Of a stretch of DNA of 64,000 bases, positions 12,031-24,200 are shown in pieces; position 1 is the first letter of the stretch, and each line of letters opens with the position of its first letter. The DNA is taken from assembly GCA_012845835.1 (NCBI GenBank), contig JABAKD010000024.1, forward strand, positions 5,906,078-5,970,077, read 5' to 3'. The notes beneath the pieces are model-generated. The model did not search any database and was not told where the DNA came from. It was given only the letters and a program-made list of their open reading frames with translations. Both the position numbers and the translations under genes were made by a program. Source of the DNA: Undaria pinnatifida. Taxonomy: Eukaryota > Sar > Phaeophyceae > Laminariales > Alariaceae.

Positions 12031-12472
12031 GCTGGTGGTCTACGAGGTACGTGACCTCGTCCCAGTGCGTTTTCTTCTCGTACAGTGCCCTGTTACATAT
12101 CGCACGACGATGATGATGGTGCTAGGGTTACGCGCTCGCAGCTTTTGTCTTGTGCCGATCTGCCGTTCATCGCCTTAGCTCACCCAGCCAGCTCGTTCGC
12201 ACGTGCTCTCGTTATCATCGCCACAAGTCACTCGGCCCGCTTCTTGGCACGTGCTCTCGTTGACGCTCAATATCCAGTCGGTTTTGCTTCTCCCCCGCCC
12301 CCTCAAAAAAGAGATCCTGCTCGCTGCTGTTGCGTGCGGTACGTTTTCACAATGATCTTAAAAAAACATTGTTTCCATGACGGTATATAAATATGCAAAA
12401 GTACGAAGCCCTGCTACCGCCACCACCACCACCGCGACAGGAGCATGTACGGAGTACGGGGTGGTGGCGATG
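12031..12472. other. Intergenic stretch, no feature seen
   Basis: About 440 bp between the repeat cluster and the next MITE. Short frames only; a few CCA/CCG triplets near 12417-12436. Confidence 0.4.
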
Positions 12473-12722
12473 GTAGATGCCTGCTACGGTACAGGTACAC
12501 CACTTGTTTTTCTGGTTTTCCTGGCTTTAGGAGCTCAGGACCTCTCCTAAAAAGCTGATTTGGAGAAAAATAAAACTGCTACCGGATGAAAAAATCCCAT
12601 GGCCTAATACACCGAAAATCATGAAAAAAATGGTATGCGTTTCAGGCGATTTTGGGTCAAGAAGCCCCGCCATTCAGAAAACATTTCACACGACAACTGC
12701 TGCCTCTATCGTCGTAGCACGC
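12473..12722 (+). mobile_element. Full-length MITE
   Basis: Begins gcctgctacggtacaggtac and ends cctctatcgtcgtagcacgc. The interior shares ggagaaaaataaaactgcta, atcccatggccta and cgccattcagaaaacatttc with the other copies. About 250 bp, no coding capacity. Confidence 0.8.
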
Positions 12723-14853
12723 ATCGGTGGTGGTGGGTGGGTGGTTGGGTGGTGTTGATGGACGGTGGTGATGATGGTGGTCAACGACTCTGATGATGGA
12801 GATGTGGTACGAGGCATGTGCATGTTGTGTGGGTGAATGGAAATATCGGCTTTGTTTGTTAAGAACACACTCCCCCCCGACCAACCCGTCACGCGGCTTG
12901 GCAAATCGAACATATCACGAGCAAGCTCTACGAATTCAAACGGATTTTGGACGCGGTCAGAGGTGGATGGGTTTCATGAATTTGGGACGTCTGTAGCCAC
13001 CGGGTAGGCCGAAATCGGCTCCGGGTTGGTTGGCTTGGCTGTGTTTGAGGGGCCAGCGTCGATGCACAGACACACACAGATAGACGGAATCAGGAAAAGA
13101 AACTAAATAACGGCACCCTGTTTGCATTCGTTTTTTCGGAATATTTTCTCGCAGACACCCTGGACACAGTTGACCGTTAGATACGGAGAAAATTCGCTGG
13201 AGCGCTGTCGCTTCGCTCCATCGCCTGCTCCTCATTATTATATACGATAAAGTATGGAAATCGGTGAATTGGTTGGGCCCTTGTGTGCTTCCAGTATTGC
13301 GATCGAGAAGGAAGAAAGTCCAAAAGAGTACTTTAGACCCTAAACCAAAGCCTAACCCCGACCCTGACCCCGACCTCAACTCTACCCATAGAACTTTGTC
13401 TTGAAAAAATCAGACACTTGTTTCGGGGAGGGGCGGGGGCTATAGCAGAATCGGCCCCCCCATCCAATTGTTTCGCTGCTCGGGATGTGACCAAGGGGCC
13501 ACCTACCACGCCTACCGTTGCTTCGGGACGCGTGCTATGCGCAACAGAGCCATTAATATAGCCTATTTTTGGCTGGAACATTTTCCGACGAAGGATGGGG
13601 CTACTTAGCTCACCACAATCATCATTACTCTCCGATCGGCGTTCGGCAAAGGGCCGTTTTGGCGTACCTAGGCCATGGGATGGTTTTGCTCATCGGGTAG
13701 CACTTTCAGTCTACTCAAAAGAACGTTTGTCGGGCAAGGTACATGGAGCTCGTCAGTCGAGCAGCCACCTTCAGTAAAAATCAGAGCTTTTCACGGGTCA
13801 TCACCCGGCCTTCAGACGGGTCTGAAAGTTTTGAAAAATATCTTGGGCTGGCCAAAAGGCTACGGGTTTTAGTGTTTTATTCCCATTTTCTATGCCGAGA
13901 TCAGATCACACGCGCGGGTAGACTCTGTATCCCTTCCTCAAAACCAAACTAAGAAACACTTTTCTAATGTGGTTCGTTGGCTCCAGCGTAAACCAAAAGC
14001 GTTACATGGCAGTGATGTCGCGAAACAGAAAGCACATAGATGGGTAACCAATCGCGCCGATTGTTTCTGAGTCGCTGCAAAGCGAGCCCTTGAAAGTGAC
14101 CGCCCGATCGTAGCGATGGCTGCCTGGTCAGTAAAAATCCAGCGTGCTCCGTCCCGGCATTGAGGGGATGCGAGGGTCTATGGCCTCAAGACTTCGGCCA
14201 CGCATGTAATTAGAACACACACACACCTCTCCCAAGAAACGACTGCTCCAGCCAGGAACAGGTGAGGAGCAAGAAAAGGAGACCACCTTGGGGAAAGGTC
14301 CATCTGGTTGCCGGGATGCCTGCTTTAAACCCACGATGCTCGCGTGCGTCGGAAAGGGGGGGCGTGGCAGTGCCGAGGCTTCAGGAAGGGACAGACGCGT
14401 TCACGTTTGCTAAGATGGAGGTGGCACTTTTTTCGCCAAAAGATTAGTCTAGTATTGACCCGAAATTCGTCGAACTCACGGCTGACGTCCTTGAAATATT
14501 TTTACAAAATTGTTACGGCCGACAAAAGCGGTAGACCCAAAAGCGTTGGAATACCGGGGGGAGTGCAACGTTGTTACATGGACCAATGAGTATGGAAGGC
14601 AAAAGCGAAATGCGCATGAGAAATACCGTTTTGTTTCTCTGCCTGGTGTTATTCTCTCAAGAGGTATAGCTTGGACGTTGGTATAACAAAATAGACCGTA
14701 TGGCCAGCGGAAGCATGTGTTTGGTTCTTATCATCCTACCAAGCCTTATGCACGACAGGTCAGGACGACCTCTGAACTCTGAATTGTAGTACGGAGTATC
14801 TTCCTCGGCATTCAGTCAAGCATTTCACCATTCGAATGCCGCCCTCTTGGGGA
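12723..14853. other. Intergenic region with MITE fragment and simple repeats
   Basis: No gene is supported. 12720-12785 is GGTGG/GATGG-rich. 13338-13381 has degenerate CCTAAC/CCTGAC units. 13527-13735 is a degraded minus-oriented MITE copy with gtacctaggccatgggatgg. 14110-14225 resembles the poly(C)-tailed family seen at 31300 and 51720 (gtgctccgtcccggcat). 14456-14515 is a copy of the 11970 box reading SIDPKFVELTADVLEIF. Confidence 0.5.
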
Positions 14854-15165
14854 GCTCGCCTAACGATCTGGTCGCGTGAACCTTTGCGACGGTAAGCCGT
14901 TCGCGTTCACGAGCTGGGAAGCATTTTCTGGTGGGATCAACGTACACGGACGTAGACCCCACTCAACCCCTAACCCTAACCCCAACCCCCCCAACCCCAA
15001 CCCGGACCCAAAACGGGCGAGAAACGCGGCCGCGCCGCCGTTCGATATAGAGTTTTGTGTTTCCGACCTGCGCACCACCGCATAGCCCTCGGCCAATGAG
15101 AGAGCGTCCAGGCTACCCTCCAAGATCCGCGCGGCCACATTCTCACGTCTGCTGATCCAGGCCGC
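14854..15165. repeat. Dispersed 300-bp repeat with telomere-like core, copy 1
   Basis: gagctcgcctaacgatctgg through cctaaccctaacccc (near 14970) to ctccaagatccgcgcggcca. The whole block is similar to 17270-17580. The CCCTAA-like units are internal to the repeat, so this is not a telomere end. Confidence 0.75.
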
Positions 15166-15345
15166 GGCAGGGAGGGTGCTCCTTTTTTCACTGCCGGGGG
15201 TCTAAGGCAGTCTTGACTCTGTACCTTACTGACGAAAAGGCTTTACGCGGTTTGCTGGGCAGCGCAGCTAACCATGTCATGCGCAGATTCATATCGCAAG
15301 GTTAAGACAGCAAGAAAGTTCAAGGACCGACAAAACGGGACAAGT

Positions 15346-15367
15346 GGGTCACTCGCGCGAGTGACCC
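15346..15367. repeat. 22-bp perfect palindrome, second copy
   Basis: Identical to 2978-2999. A MITE follows about 95 bp downstream, and the sequence between resembles that after the first copy. Confidence 0.8.
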
Positions 15368-15462
15368 CGAGCCAACTGCAAGAAGAAGGCTCCAGAACAA
15401 CATATAATCCCCCTACCGTAGCCTTGGTCTGCTGTCCTTGGGATTTGAACGAAGCAGCATCA

Positions 15463-15728
15463 GACGCGTGCTACGATAGAGGTGCACCACTTTTTTTCTA
15501 ACACTACCAACCCCTCTATTTGGGAGCTTAAGACCTCAGAGCTCTAAGGCAAAAAACTGGTTTGGAGAAAAACAAAACTGCCACCGCATGAAAAAATCCC
15601 ATGCCCGAGGGACCCGACGAGAGTCAGACAAAAAAAACGACATATCTCCGACATTTTGGGGTTCAGGAGCCCCGTCATTCAGAAAGCATCTCAGACGAAA
15701 AGTGCTACCTCTATCGCAGCACGCCTCA
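15463..15728 (+). mobile_element. Full-length MITE
   Basis: Best-preserved termini: gcgtgctacgatagaggtgc at the left and cctctatcgcagcacgc at the right form terminal inverted repeats. The interior carries the family signatures. About 265 bp. Confidence 0.85.
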
Positions 15729-15958
15729 ACATTGTGGTGAATTCAAAATGCCGGTCGGCGCGTTACTCAGGGTCTTTTTTTTCTCTTTGAATCACTTGAG
15801 CATCGGAAAGTTTCTAGCGTAACCCAGGCTGGGGTTTACATTTTGTGACGGCATTGTTCTTCCATACTCGTTGGTTACTGTTAGGAATTGTTCGTTGGGT
15901 TGCAGTTTCGGGCGAAGCACAGAGCTCCTCCAGGGAGGAGTCTTTCGGGAAATCTAGG

Positions 15959-16492
15959 ACACATGCTACGGTAGAAATTCACCCCACTTTCTGTTGCGAG
16001 CTTTGGGACCGCCCAAGTTAAGGGACCGTTTTTGCTTGCGGGACCTCCTCGAGCCATGCGGAACCTCCTCGAGTCACGGGACCTCCTTCATCCTTGCGGG
16101 TCCCGCAAGCCTCGAGGAGGTCCCGCCAGCCTCGAGGAGGTCCCGCGAGCCTCGAGGAGGTCCCGCTAGTAAAAACGGTCCCCCAACTTGGGAGGTCCCC
16201 TAGCTCGCAACGCAGCCCTGAATACCTCCCCCAAACGTTGATTTTGAGCAACCATTGTGATCAACAAACCCATGGCCTAGGTATACGAACAAAAAATATT
16301 TCGAAACAACAACGGAATTCCGACGATTTTGGGTCAACCCCTCTTTGGAGCCCCAAAACACCTCCCTATACTAAATCCAAGTAATTTTGTCCCCGAAAAC
16401 GGGTTTGCTGTTGTAATAAAGGCGTGAAGAAACCCCCATAATTCAGAAAATATTATCGCCAAAACTGCCACCTCTGTCGTAGCACACGTCCC
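15959..16492 (+). mobile_element. Enlarged MITE with nested hairpin and 89-bp element
   Basis: Left end acatgctacggtagaaattc and right end cctctgtcgtagcacacgtc match the MITE termini, but the interior is about 530 bp. It contains a long palindrome of ctcgaggaggtcccgc units (16012-16215) and an 89-bp TTAA-type element (about 16334-16427), suggesting serial nested insertions. Confidence 0.7.
16012..16215. repeat. Large imperfect hairpin of ctcgaggaggtcccgc units
   Basis: The left arm has cgggacctcctcgag units in one orientation. The right arm has three tandem ctcgaggaggtcccgc units in the other. The outer parts ggaccgtttttgcttgcggg and ctagtaaaaacggtcccc also pair. The centre is near 16100. 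Confidence 0.8.
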
Positions 16493-17269
16493 AGGTGCGC
16501 CCCTACCGTAGCATGCGCCATATCTTGCATCGAACACGAACAAGCTCTTACTACTGTAGGGCCTTGGCCAGGGTGCCTGCTTTGCGTCGACGAATATTGT
16601 CAAGTGTCGGCTGGCGAGGGGTGTAGCATCGTGGCCCAAGGACTACGATTTCGTAGGACGATGGTGCGTGGTGTTTGTCCGAACCAGTGTGACACGGAGG
16701 GTCTAATTGTGTGAGCAAGGGTCAAGCTGTCGAAAAGATTTTTGTCGTCACATTTAGGGGAAACAAGAAGTATCCCCGGCGAAGGGCGCCCTCCGGTGCG
16801 AGTACCCAAAACAAGGACGCCCTCCGGTGCGTGAACAACACCGATCAAACTTGCAACCCCGTAAGCACCGATCGCGGGAAATGGCAAAACATGGCCCCAA
16901 TGTCGATGAAACCGCCACGCATCAAAACCCATATATCTGTCCAACCCAGCCTTCAAACGGTAGTTACTAGTAGTACTAGAAACCCTCTTTATCCCGGGTG
17001 TTTTAGATAATCAGCCCGCATAGCGTGTAGATCGAAACAAACATATCGACCGACAAACTGACCGACGGACCAACCAATCACGCATGGACGGACCGCCGGA
17101 ACGAAGCATCGCCGGATCAACAATCACGCTTCAAACGACCTTCTTGTGGAGGGTGCTATCCAACCAAGCCGAATGGTCCACAGGTAGACCGACCGACCGA
17201 CCGACCGACCGACCTACGGACCGACCAACCGACCGACCAACGACTACAGAACTGTTCTCACGGAAACAT
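16493..17269. other. Intergenic stretch, no gene seen
   Basis: Short open frames only. 17185-17245 is a (GACC)n tetranucleotide repeat. Nothing else is recognised. Confidence 0.45.
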
Positions 17270-17580
17270 CCCGAGCTCGCCTAACGATCTGATCGCGCCA
17301 ATCTTTGGGGCGGTAGGCTGTGCGCGTTTGCGAAATAGGAAGCACTTCCTGGTGGGATCAAGGTACGGCCGTAGATCCACCGCAACCCCTAACCCGAACC
17401 CGAACCCGAACCCGAACCCAAAACGGGCCAGACCCGGGCCAGAATCACGGCTGCGCCGCGTTTCGATATAGTTTTCAAGATTCCGATCTGCGGACCACCA
17501 CATAGCCCTCGGCCAATGAGAGAGAGAGTACAAAAACTACCCTCCAAGATCCGCGCGGTCACATAGTCAGGTCTCCTGAA
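17270..17580. repeat. Dispersed 300-bp repeat with telomere-like core, copy 2
   Basis: Same order as 14854-15165: gagctcgcctaacgatctga, cctggtgggatcaaggtacg, (CCCGAA)n units at 17390-17420, and cctccaagatccgcgcggtc. Substitutions are scattered throughout. Confidence 0.75.
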
Positions 17581-17928
17581 CATTCCGCACCACCAACCTG
17601 ATTTGCCTCTGCAGACACTAACCCAACGGGTCGACCGACGCATCAATCCACCAAACACAGGGCAACCACTGTTAAGATTGGACCCGAACTTTCGGGACGA
17701 AAACCTTGTTCGTTGCAGTAGTAAAACGGTGAAATGACCCTTTTTTCGGGGAATTTCAGCCAATCAACTTGAACGGCATTCATATCAATGAAATGCGATC
17801 AACCGACTGACCAATCGCATGTCAACCCCGTCATTATGTCGAAATCATTAGTCAAATCACCTCGAACGATACAGGGAGAGGCAAAAACCGGCAGATCGGG
17901 ATCGGCGGAAGGAGAAATTACGCGTCGG

Positions 17929-18004
17929 ACTCGGGCATGGCATCTCGTGCGGATCTCCAGGAATCTACGGAGATGTGTCCGAAACGTTTCAGCACCCCAA
18001 CGAA
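17929..18004 (-). pseudogene. Decayed copy of the NPRL3 terminal exon edge
   Basis: acgcgtcggactcgggcatg followed by tctcgtgcggatctccagga aligns with the real terminal coding exon (acgcgtcgaactcgggctca, tctcgttcgggtctccaggt at 18139-18200). It lies about 200 bp downstream of that exon in transcript sense and has no open frame matching the protein. Confidence 0.65.
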
Positions 18005-18137
18005 CCGACCGTTCGATCGGCCAATCCCGCGTCAAACGACTAATAATCTGAAGACGCCTAACCAGTCAACCAGGACCACCTGCGCATGATCACCATATTC
18101 GAGAGATCGACGGACCAACGAACTGATCGACGGAAAA

Positions 18138-18264
18138 TCACGCGTCGAACTCGGGCTCAGCGTCTCGTTCGGGTCTCCAGGTCTCTACGAGGATGTCGCT
18201 GTAACTCTTGAGCAGATGCTCCACCGCTTGCGGGTCAACGATGTCCAACCGCCACACCACCTCC
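18138..18264 (-). CDS. NPRL3: NPRL3 exon 14 (terminal)
   Basis: Acceptor tttttccaacag precedes the exon. The first base completes an Arg codon split with exon 13. It encodes EVVWRLDIVDPQAVEHLL and ends EPEFDA then TGA. It corresponds to the family C-terminus, where a Glu-Glu-Ile-Met-like segment is followed by a helix ending in a Leu-Val motif. Confidence 0.85.
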
Positions 18265-21200
18265 CTGTTGGAAAAAAGCACGACAAGATCGGATAAAACA
18301 AGGCGACGCGGAACATAAGACAAGAAAGGACACAACAACAAAAACGGAGCATTACCTAAATTCGCACAAGACAAGACAACACAAAACAATAAAGCACAGC
18401 ACAAAACAACACAGCGCAACACAGCGCAACACAACGCAACACAACACAACATAACACAACACAACGCAACACAACACAACACAACACAATGCAACACATC
18501 ACAAAATAGGAGCGAGCAAGAACAAGAAACAAAGAACGTTGAGAGACATACTACAACCCGCGAGGTAGAGCGCTTATCCACGGTGTGTGCCGCGACACCC
18601 TGGGCAAAAAAAATAGTCAAGAAGAGGGAGTAGGGGCGTGCAGCAGTACAGCAGTACTGCAGTGGTATGGGCACGACTGCGGAGAACCTTCCCCCCCGCC
18701 GCCGAATCCCCCCCCCGCCCCCCCTCCACCTGTTCCCTTCCCCCTCCGTAACCCTCTCCCCCCCCAGGAAACAAGATAATGCTACAAATACGTGCGTATG
18801 GCAACAGCTCAGCGGAAAAAGGCGTCACAGCGTCAAATATCAAGACGCATGCAAGGATATTGGCCGCACCTAATTTTTGCGAAGTCAGGAGCTCCCTACC
18901 CCACCAAAAACTCATACCAGTTCGACAATAAACATGAGCTCGAAACGACTAATGCTTGCAAAAATGTGCGAATTTTCAATGTCTTACGGAAAGGGGCGTC
19001 AAATAGACATCGCCGGGTCAACCAGCCCATGTTTCAATATTTTTGATCTAGCTGCCTCGTGAAACGATTACAAACGAGCCTTACCGTAAGTTCTTGGTGG
19101 CAGTGAGTGCCGCATGGCCTCAACTCCATATCGACCTTGCCTCTACTTCGTGTCCAACTAACACATCTTGTCGGACTGGCAAGAAAAAAAAAGTTTATCC
19201 CAATAAACGTTATCATAGAGGCCGAGTAGTCTACAGCAATTGTCCTACCCGAAGCTAAGCAGATTGTGCTCTGATCTAGTACGATCTGTGCCATCTGTAC
19301 ACGTTTCCACGTGGTGGTCTGTACACTATGCATGATCTACACATGTCAAAATCCAATGCTCTGCAGGATCTATGGGCCAACAGATCACGACGTGTTCAAC
19401 GTCTTCAGCGTCACCGTATTAAAGCGCTATGATATACCAAGGTTGTTCGACACGTACACGTTTCCACCCGATGCTCTGTACGGTGTGCATCATCTATAGA
19501 CATGTCCCTAACCCACTGATCTGCTGCGAGACCTAGGGCAGACAGATCATGGTATTACACGTCCGACCTCGGCAACAATCCAAAAAGTGATCTGTTAATA
19601 ATGTCCTACCGGAAGCTAAGCTTTCCTCTGAAAAACGGGGCCAGCCTTCGCATCAGCTTTCCAGTTTCCGAGCCATCGTCGCGACTTCTCAAGTATTCCT
19701 CTGCTCGTAAAAGAAATGGGGGGCGCGGGGGAGAGCGGGCACCGTGTGGAAGGCGGAGAGGGGAAGGGCGACAAAGGTGAGCGGGGGGGGGGGGGGGGTG
19801 ACCGAGGGAGATAATGGCGGTGAGGGAAGGGAGGGGGGGAGTGGGGGGAGTGGGGGGAGTGGGGGGGGCAAAGTAGAAAGAGATGAGGGAATGGAGGAGT
19901 GGGAGGTGAGGGGAGGGGTGGAGTGGGGGGGGCTGTGTTTTCCAGGCCTCACCGCATTCCGCGAGTGTCATGCACGTCCATCCTTCAACCCACAAATGTG
20001 CCAGTAGTGTCTGCGACTTGGCGCAGCTTCGAAAAAACTGCAGTGGGGGTCCCTCTATAGCGCCAGGTGAGTAGTGCCGGTTGCCTGCTATAGTGCCTGT
20101 AAAATCGCTTCGTACGGACGGGAACAACCTGTAGCGGCAGTATGCGAGTAGTGCCGGTTGCCGCTATAGTGCCCGGGTGTGTCCGGCTGACACATACCGG
20201 TACTAAAGCGGCAACCAGCACTACTGTATTGGTAGTCCACGAAACCTCTGTATTATAGCTCTTCTCCAAGAAACTTCCCAGTCGGACGTGGCCACGGTTA
20301 CGAATAGGGGTGCAGTAATCATTCCTCTATAGTACCGGTTTGTGCACTATATAGAGGTAATTACCTGCACTATATCGGCAACCGGCACTATTCGGCATAC
20401 AACCACTACTGGATTTTCTACAACTGTGGCAAGCGATTTCACAAGCAATAAAGCGAGAAACCGGCCCTACCCAAGCCGCACTGTAGATGGACCACTAACG
20501 TAGTGTGTGTAGTCGAGAATATTGTCACCAATTTGTCAAAAAGCTGAGTCAAGGTCTACGCGTCTGCGCAGCCCTCATCTGTGCTTCTCTCGGGATGGAC
20601 GCATCTCACGGGCCTTCTAGGCAGGAAGACGTGCCCGCACATTATACGTGAACGCTTCCAAGGCTACAGAGCTTGCACATTTCACGGCAACCTATTGGTT
20701 GTTAAGCACTATCCACCGGCTACTCAGACACTGCGACTACGTGGTCTAGTGAATAGCGCTATAAAACCGTTGGTACAACAAAAGTCGCGCTGTGAGCTCT
20801 TTTCTTCATGACAGCCACAGAAGGTGATTCTTCGAGTATCTATGCGTGTGCGCGTCTGTTTGCGTGAATGGAGTTGGCTTGATATCGTGGGGCGTCGCCA
20901 GCCGAAAAGGGGAAACACACGCTTTCCAGTGACACGCATGAGCTACTGCTTCTTGCTGCAGCTGTATGCTTCGTGTACCTGGTATGAGGTCCCGACCATA
21001 TGTGTGTGTATTTGTAGCATTGGACGTGAACGTGGTGTCATCGTTGGATCCCCTGCTGTGCGCGAAACATACACACACCGGGACTACTGGCACAATGGCG
21101 AGATCCTGAAGCACGGCTGCCGCTGTACCGCTGCTGCTGTATTGCTGTATACCAGGTACTGATTGTGTGACTGCGAGGCTGAGCGACTGCTTTTGAACAA

Positions 21201-24200
21201 TAAAACCCACCGCTCTTCTGGACCGTTTCGTGTGCCGATGACAGCACGCACCCCATCCCGAAGGAAAACCTTGCATGTGATACGAATACAAAAGCAGATC
21301 GTGCGGCTCACACCCGGCAACATGATCTATCGGCCATGCAGATCACATAAACCAGGGATCTGTCTGCCATGGGAGGCAAATACCTGGCCTGGAAGGCATA
21401 TAATAGGGATCTGATCTGTCAGATGCGTGTAATTGGTACGTTTTACGAGCCCCTCCAACTCAGGAATTATATCCCTGACCCCCCCAAAAAAAGACTCTAA
21501 AGACAAAAAACAAGTCGACAACCGAGAAGCCGGTGAACGATGCCATGGGCTCAAATATCGAACGAATAACATGAAAACCGACACAGGACGGTTTTCCAGC
21601 ATTACGGGGTACTTCCTCCGCTACCCCCCTTGACAACGGCACCCACGTTATAAGTGAAAAGAAACGTCTTGAAAATAGTGTGGGGTACGTTTTCCAGTTC
21701 GAAGAAAAGGTTACCTAAAAGGTATATATAATAAGGATTCTACCACTGCAAAAGTAATCCCATACAAATTCCACGTACTTTGTCTCAAAAACATGTGTGC
21801 GTGGTCTAAACGGGGTGTAACGCCTTCACGACTGGGAACCCGTTTTTGAGGGAAACAACTTGGAGTTAATACAGGGAGGGGTTTTGAGGCTCGAAAAGGG
21901 TTAAAAAGGCCCGTCAATCATACCAGGTAACTATTTTGGCCAAAAAGCGCTCTGCCATCCTGTGACAAACCTTCAAATGGCTCCAGCGACGGAGTTTGGA
22001 GCCGGCTGTACCCCGTCGCTTCCACGCCGTTCGACCCCACATTCGATCCGTAGCTCGCCCCCCCCGCCCCGCCCCCCGCCCCCCCCGCCGCTGGCGCCGC
22101 CACTGCCGCCCCCTCACCTAATCCTCCCCGTCCCCCAACCCCAACCCCACCACCAACACCGCCACCACCCCCGACCCCCGCGACCCCAATGCTACCACCG
22201 CCTCCGTTAATACCTCCACCTTCGCTGTGTCTTCGCCTTGGGCTGATATCTTCGACAGCACCCCCAGTAGCGCTCCTGGCTTCCTCGGCAATAGTCGAGG
22301 GTGCGGTGTAGGTGTGGGCGTTGGTGTTTGCAGGGGCAGCATTGGGGGTGTTGGCGTTGGCGTTGGTGTTGGTGTTGGTATTGCTGGTGTTGGCGCTGGT
22401 GTTGGTGTTGGTGTTGGTGTTGGTGGGGCTGGTCTTTGTGTTGGTGTTGGCGTTGGTGTTCGTGTTGGTGTTGGTGTTGCTGGCGGCGGAAGCAGATTCG
22501 GGCTGGAAGGGGTGCGACGAGGGCTCGGGGATGCTGAGCACGATATACCGCTGCGACTGCACCAGAAGGTCCCGCCGCAACAAAAACGTCAGCACCGCCA
22601 CCAGTACATGGCGTTGGGACTTGACGTAATATTTTGCCGAAGGAGGTCGCAGAGGCGGCGGCGGGGGAGGGGGGGGGGGGGCGCATTCATTTGTTGCTTG
22701 CCTTAGTCATTGGACCATTGACCACGCATCCCTTTCGAGACGGAGCGAGGGGGCGGGGGGGGGGGGGGAGGGTTAAGAAGGAGGTTGTGGGGGTGGAGTT
22801 CCAGTGAAAGGTCGCGATGGCGGCGGTGCCGGCGGCAGCGGTGTGGCATGGGCGGAGCAAGAAGGGCGCTGTGGGCGTGGTCGATGGTGTCGGTGGCGGA
22901 GGGGCTGGGGAGGTGAAGAAGGAGGATGGGGGGGGGCGGGGGCGGGGGGCAGTGGTGGGTGGTAGCGGGGGGAGGGGGGGGGGGGGGGGTCACGACGGAG
23001 GCTGGCTGGGGGGCATACGGTTCAGTGGAGAGTAGCGGCGGTGGCGGACGGGGGGGGGGGGGGGGGGGCATTGCAGTTGTGGGTGGCGGCGGTAGGGGCG
23101 GTGGGAGCCGTCGGGGGGGTCGAGGTTCGGCAATTTGAGGGGGGGGGGTCACGGCTCTATTGTGAACAAGTATTGGCGCTATTTGATGAAAAAGAGAACT
23201 GCTATGGCGGCACGCGTCGCTGAGCATAACTTCCAGTTCTCCTAGCGTCAGGAGGTGGTAGAAGGGGAGATCACATGAAGGTGGCGGCAGAAGAAGGGCG
23301 GGGGGGCGAAGAGAGGACAGGGGTGGGGAGGAGAGGGGGGGCGGGGGCCTCTTAAGAAAAAAACTCAGGAGAAAGGTCGCGCTACTGTAGGCAAAATCAC
23401 TCCAAAAGCGTGGATACCATAGAACACCCTTACTGCGCGCGCGGCACGATCTTGAATAAGCTGTCGAAAAAAATATAAACCTCCGCCTATCACAGTCGCG
23501 GCGGCGATAGCACCGTGCTCACCTTTCTAGCTCCGTCCATGATTTCGGACAGCGGGCGATTCTCTCCAAAGCGGGTGAGCTCCTGCGCAAGGGTTAGCAC
23601 GGAGGGGAGGGTGTACGTGCGCGTTTTTTTCGCATTAAACCGCTATTGTCGCGCATCGACATCCTGCACATCCAGCGTGCAGTGGGCGGGGGGGGGCGTG
23701 CTCATTCCGTGCGACGTAGTCTATCGGTCGTGGCATCCTTACAAAGCCATCGGTGAAATACAGAGGGGGGGCGGGGCGTAGTCAGTTGTTGTTCACCTTA
23801 GCGATTTGACCATTTACCACGCATCCCTTTTGAGATGGAGCACTGCAGTGGGTGGTGACGGAGGGGAGGAACAATATCGTGACGTAAAACTGATCGTGTC
23901 GGGTGGAGGACAAAACAAACCAATCGAGGCGGACTCTAAACTACCTGTTGGTCCTGCAAGACAACACAAGTGATTCGATACCGGCTCTAAACGTATCTAT
24001 TGCAACTGTAAGTAAGCTGTGTATGCGTAGATAAATGAACGCCGGAGTAGAAAAGTCGCAATCAAGCCGCCTCTCGTTGCCACTCCCACAGTATCACAAA
24101 GCCCACGCGTATAATATACACACACCTCTATCAGCAGCCGCTTGGGAAACTTCGCCGAAAATTCCGCCATGACTGGAGAGAAGGGCATCGAAGCCCGCAT

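Noticed and set aside
14968-17420. Telomere-like CCCTAA/CCCGAA units as a chromosome end
   Set aside because: Only a few degenerate units inside a 300-bp dispersed repeat present twice, with ordinary sequence on both sides.
18559-19170. Two minus-strand segments with good splice signals (18559-18604 and 19089-19170) that looked like exons
   Set aside because: Exon 13 (19610-19700) joins directly to exon 14 in the right phase and gives the continuous family motif FFRGKLSFREVVWRLDIV; neither segment fits.
22227-22706. Plus-strand Gly-Val rich frame
   Set aside because: Shadow of the Asn-Thr repeat in NPRL3 exon 12.
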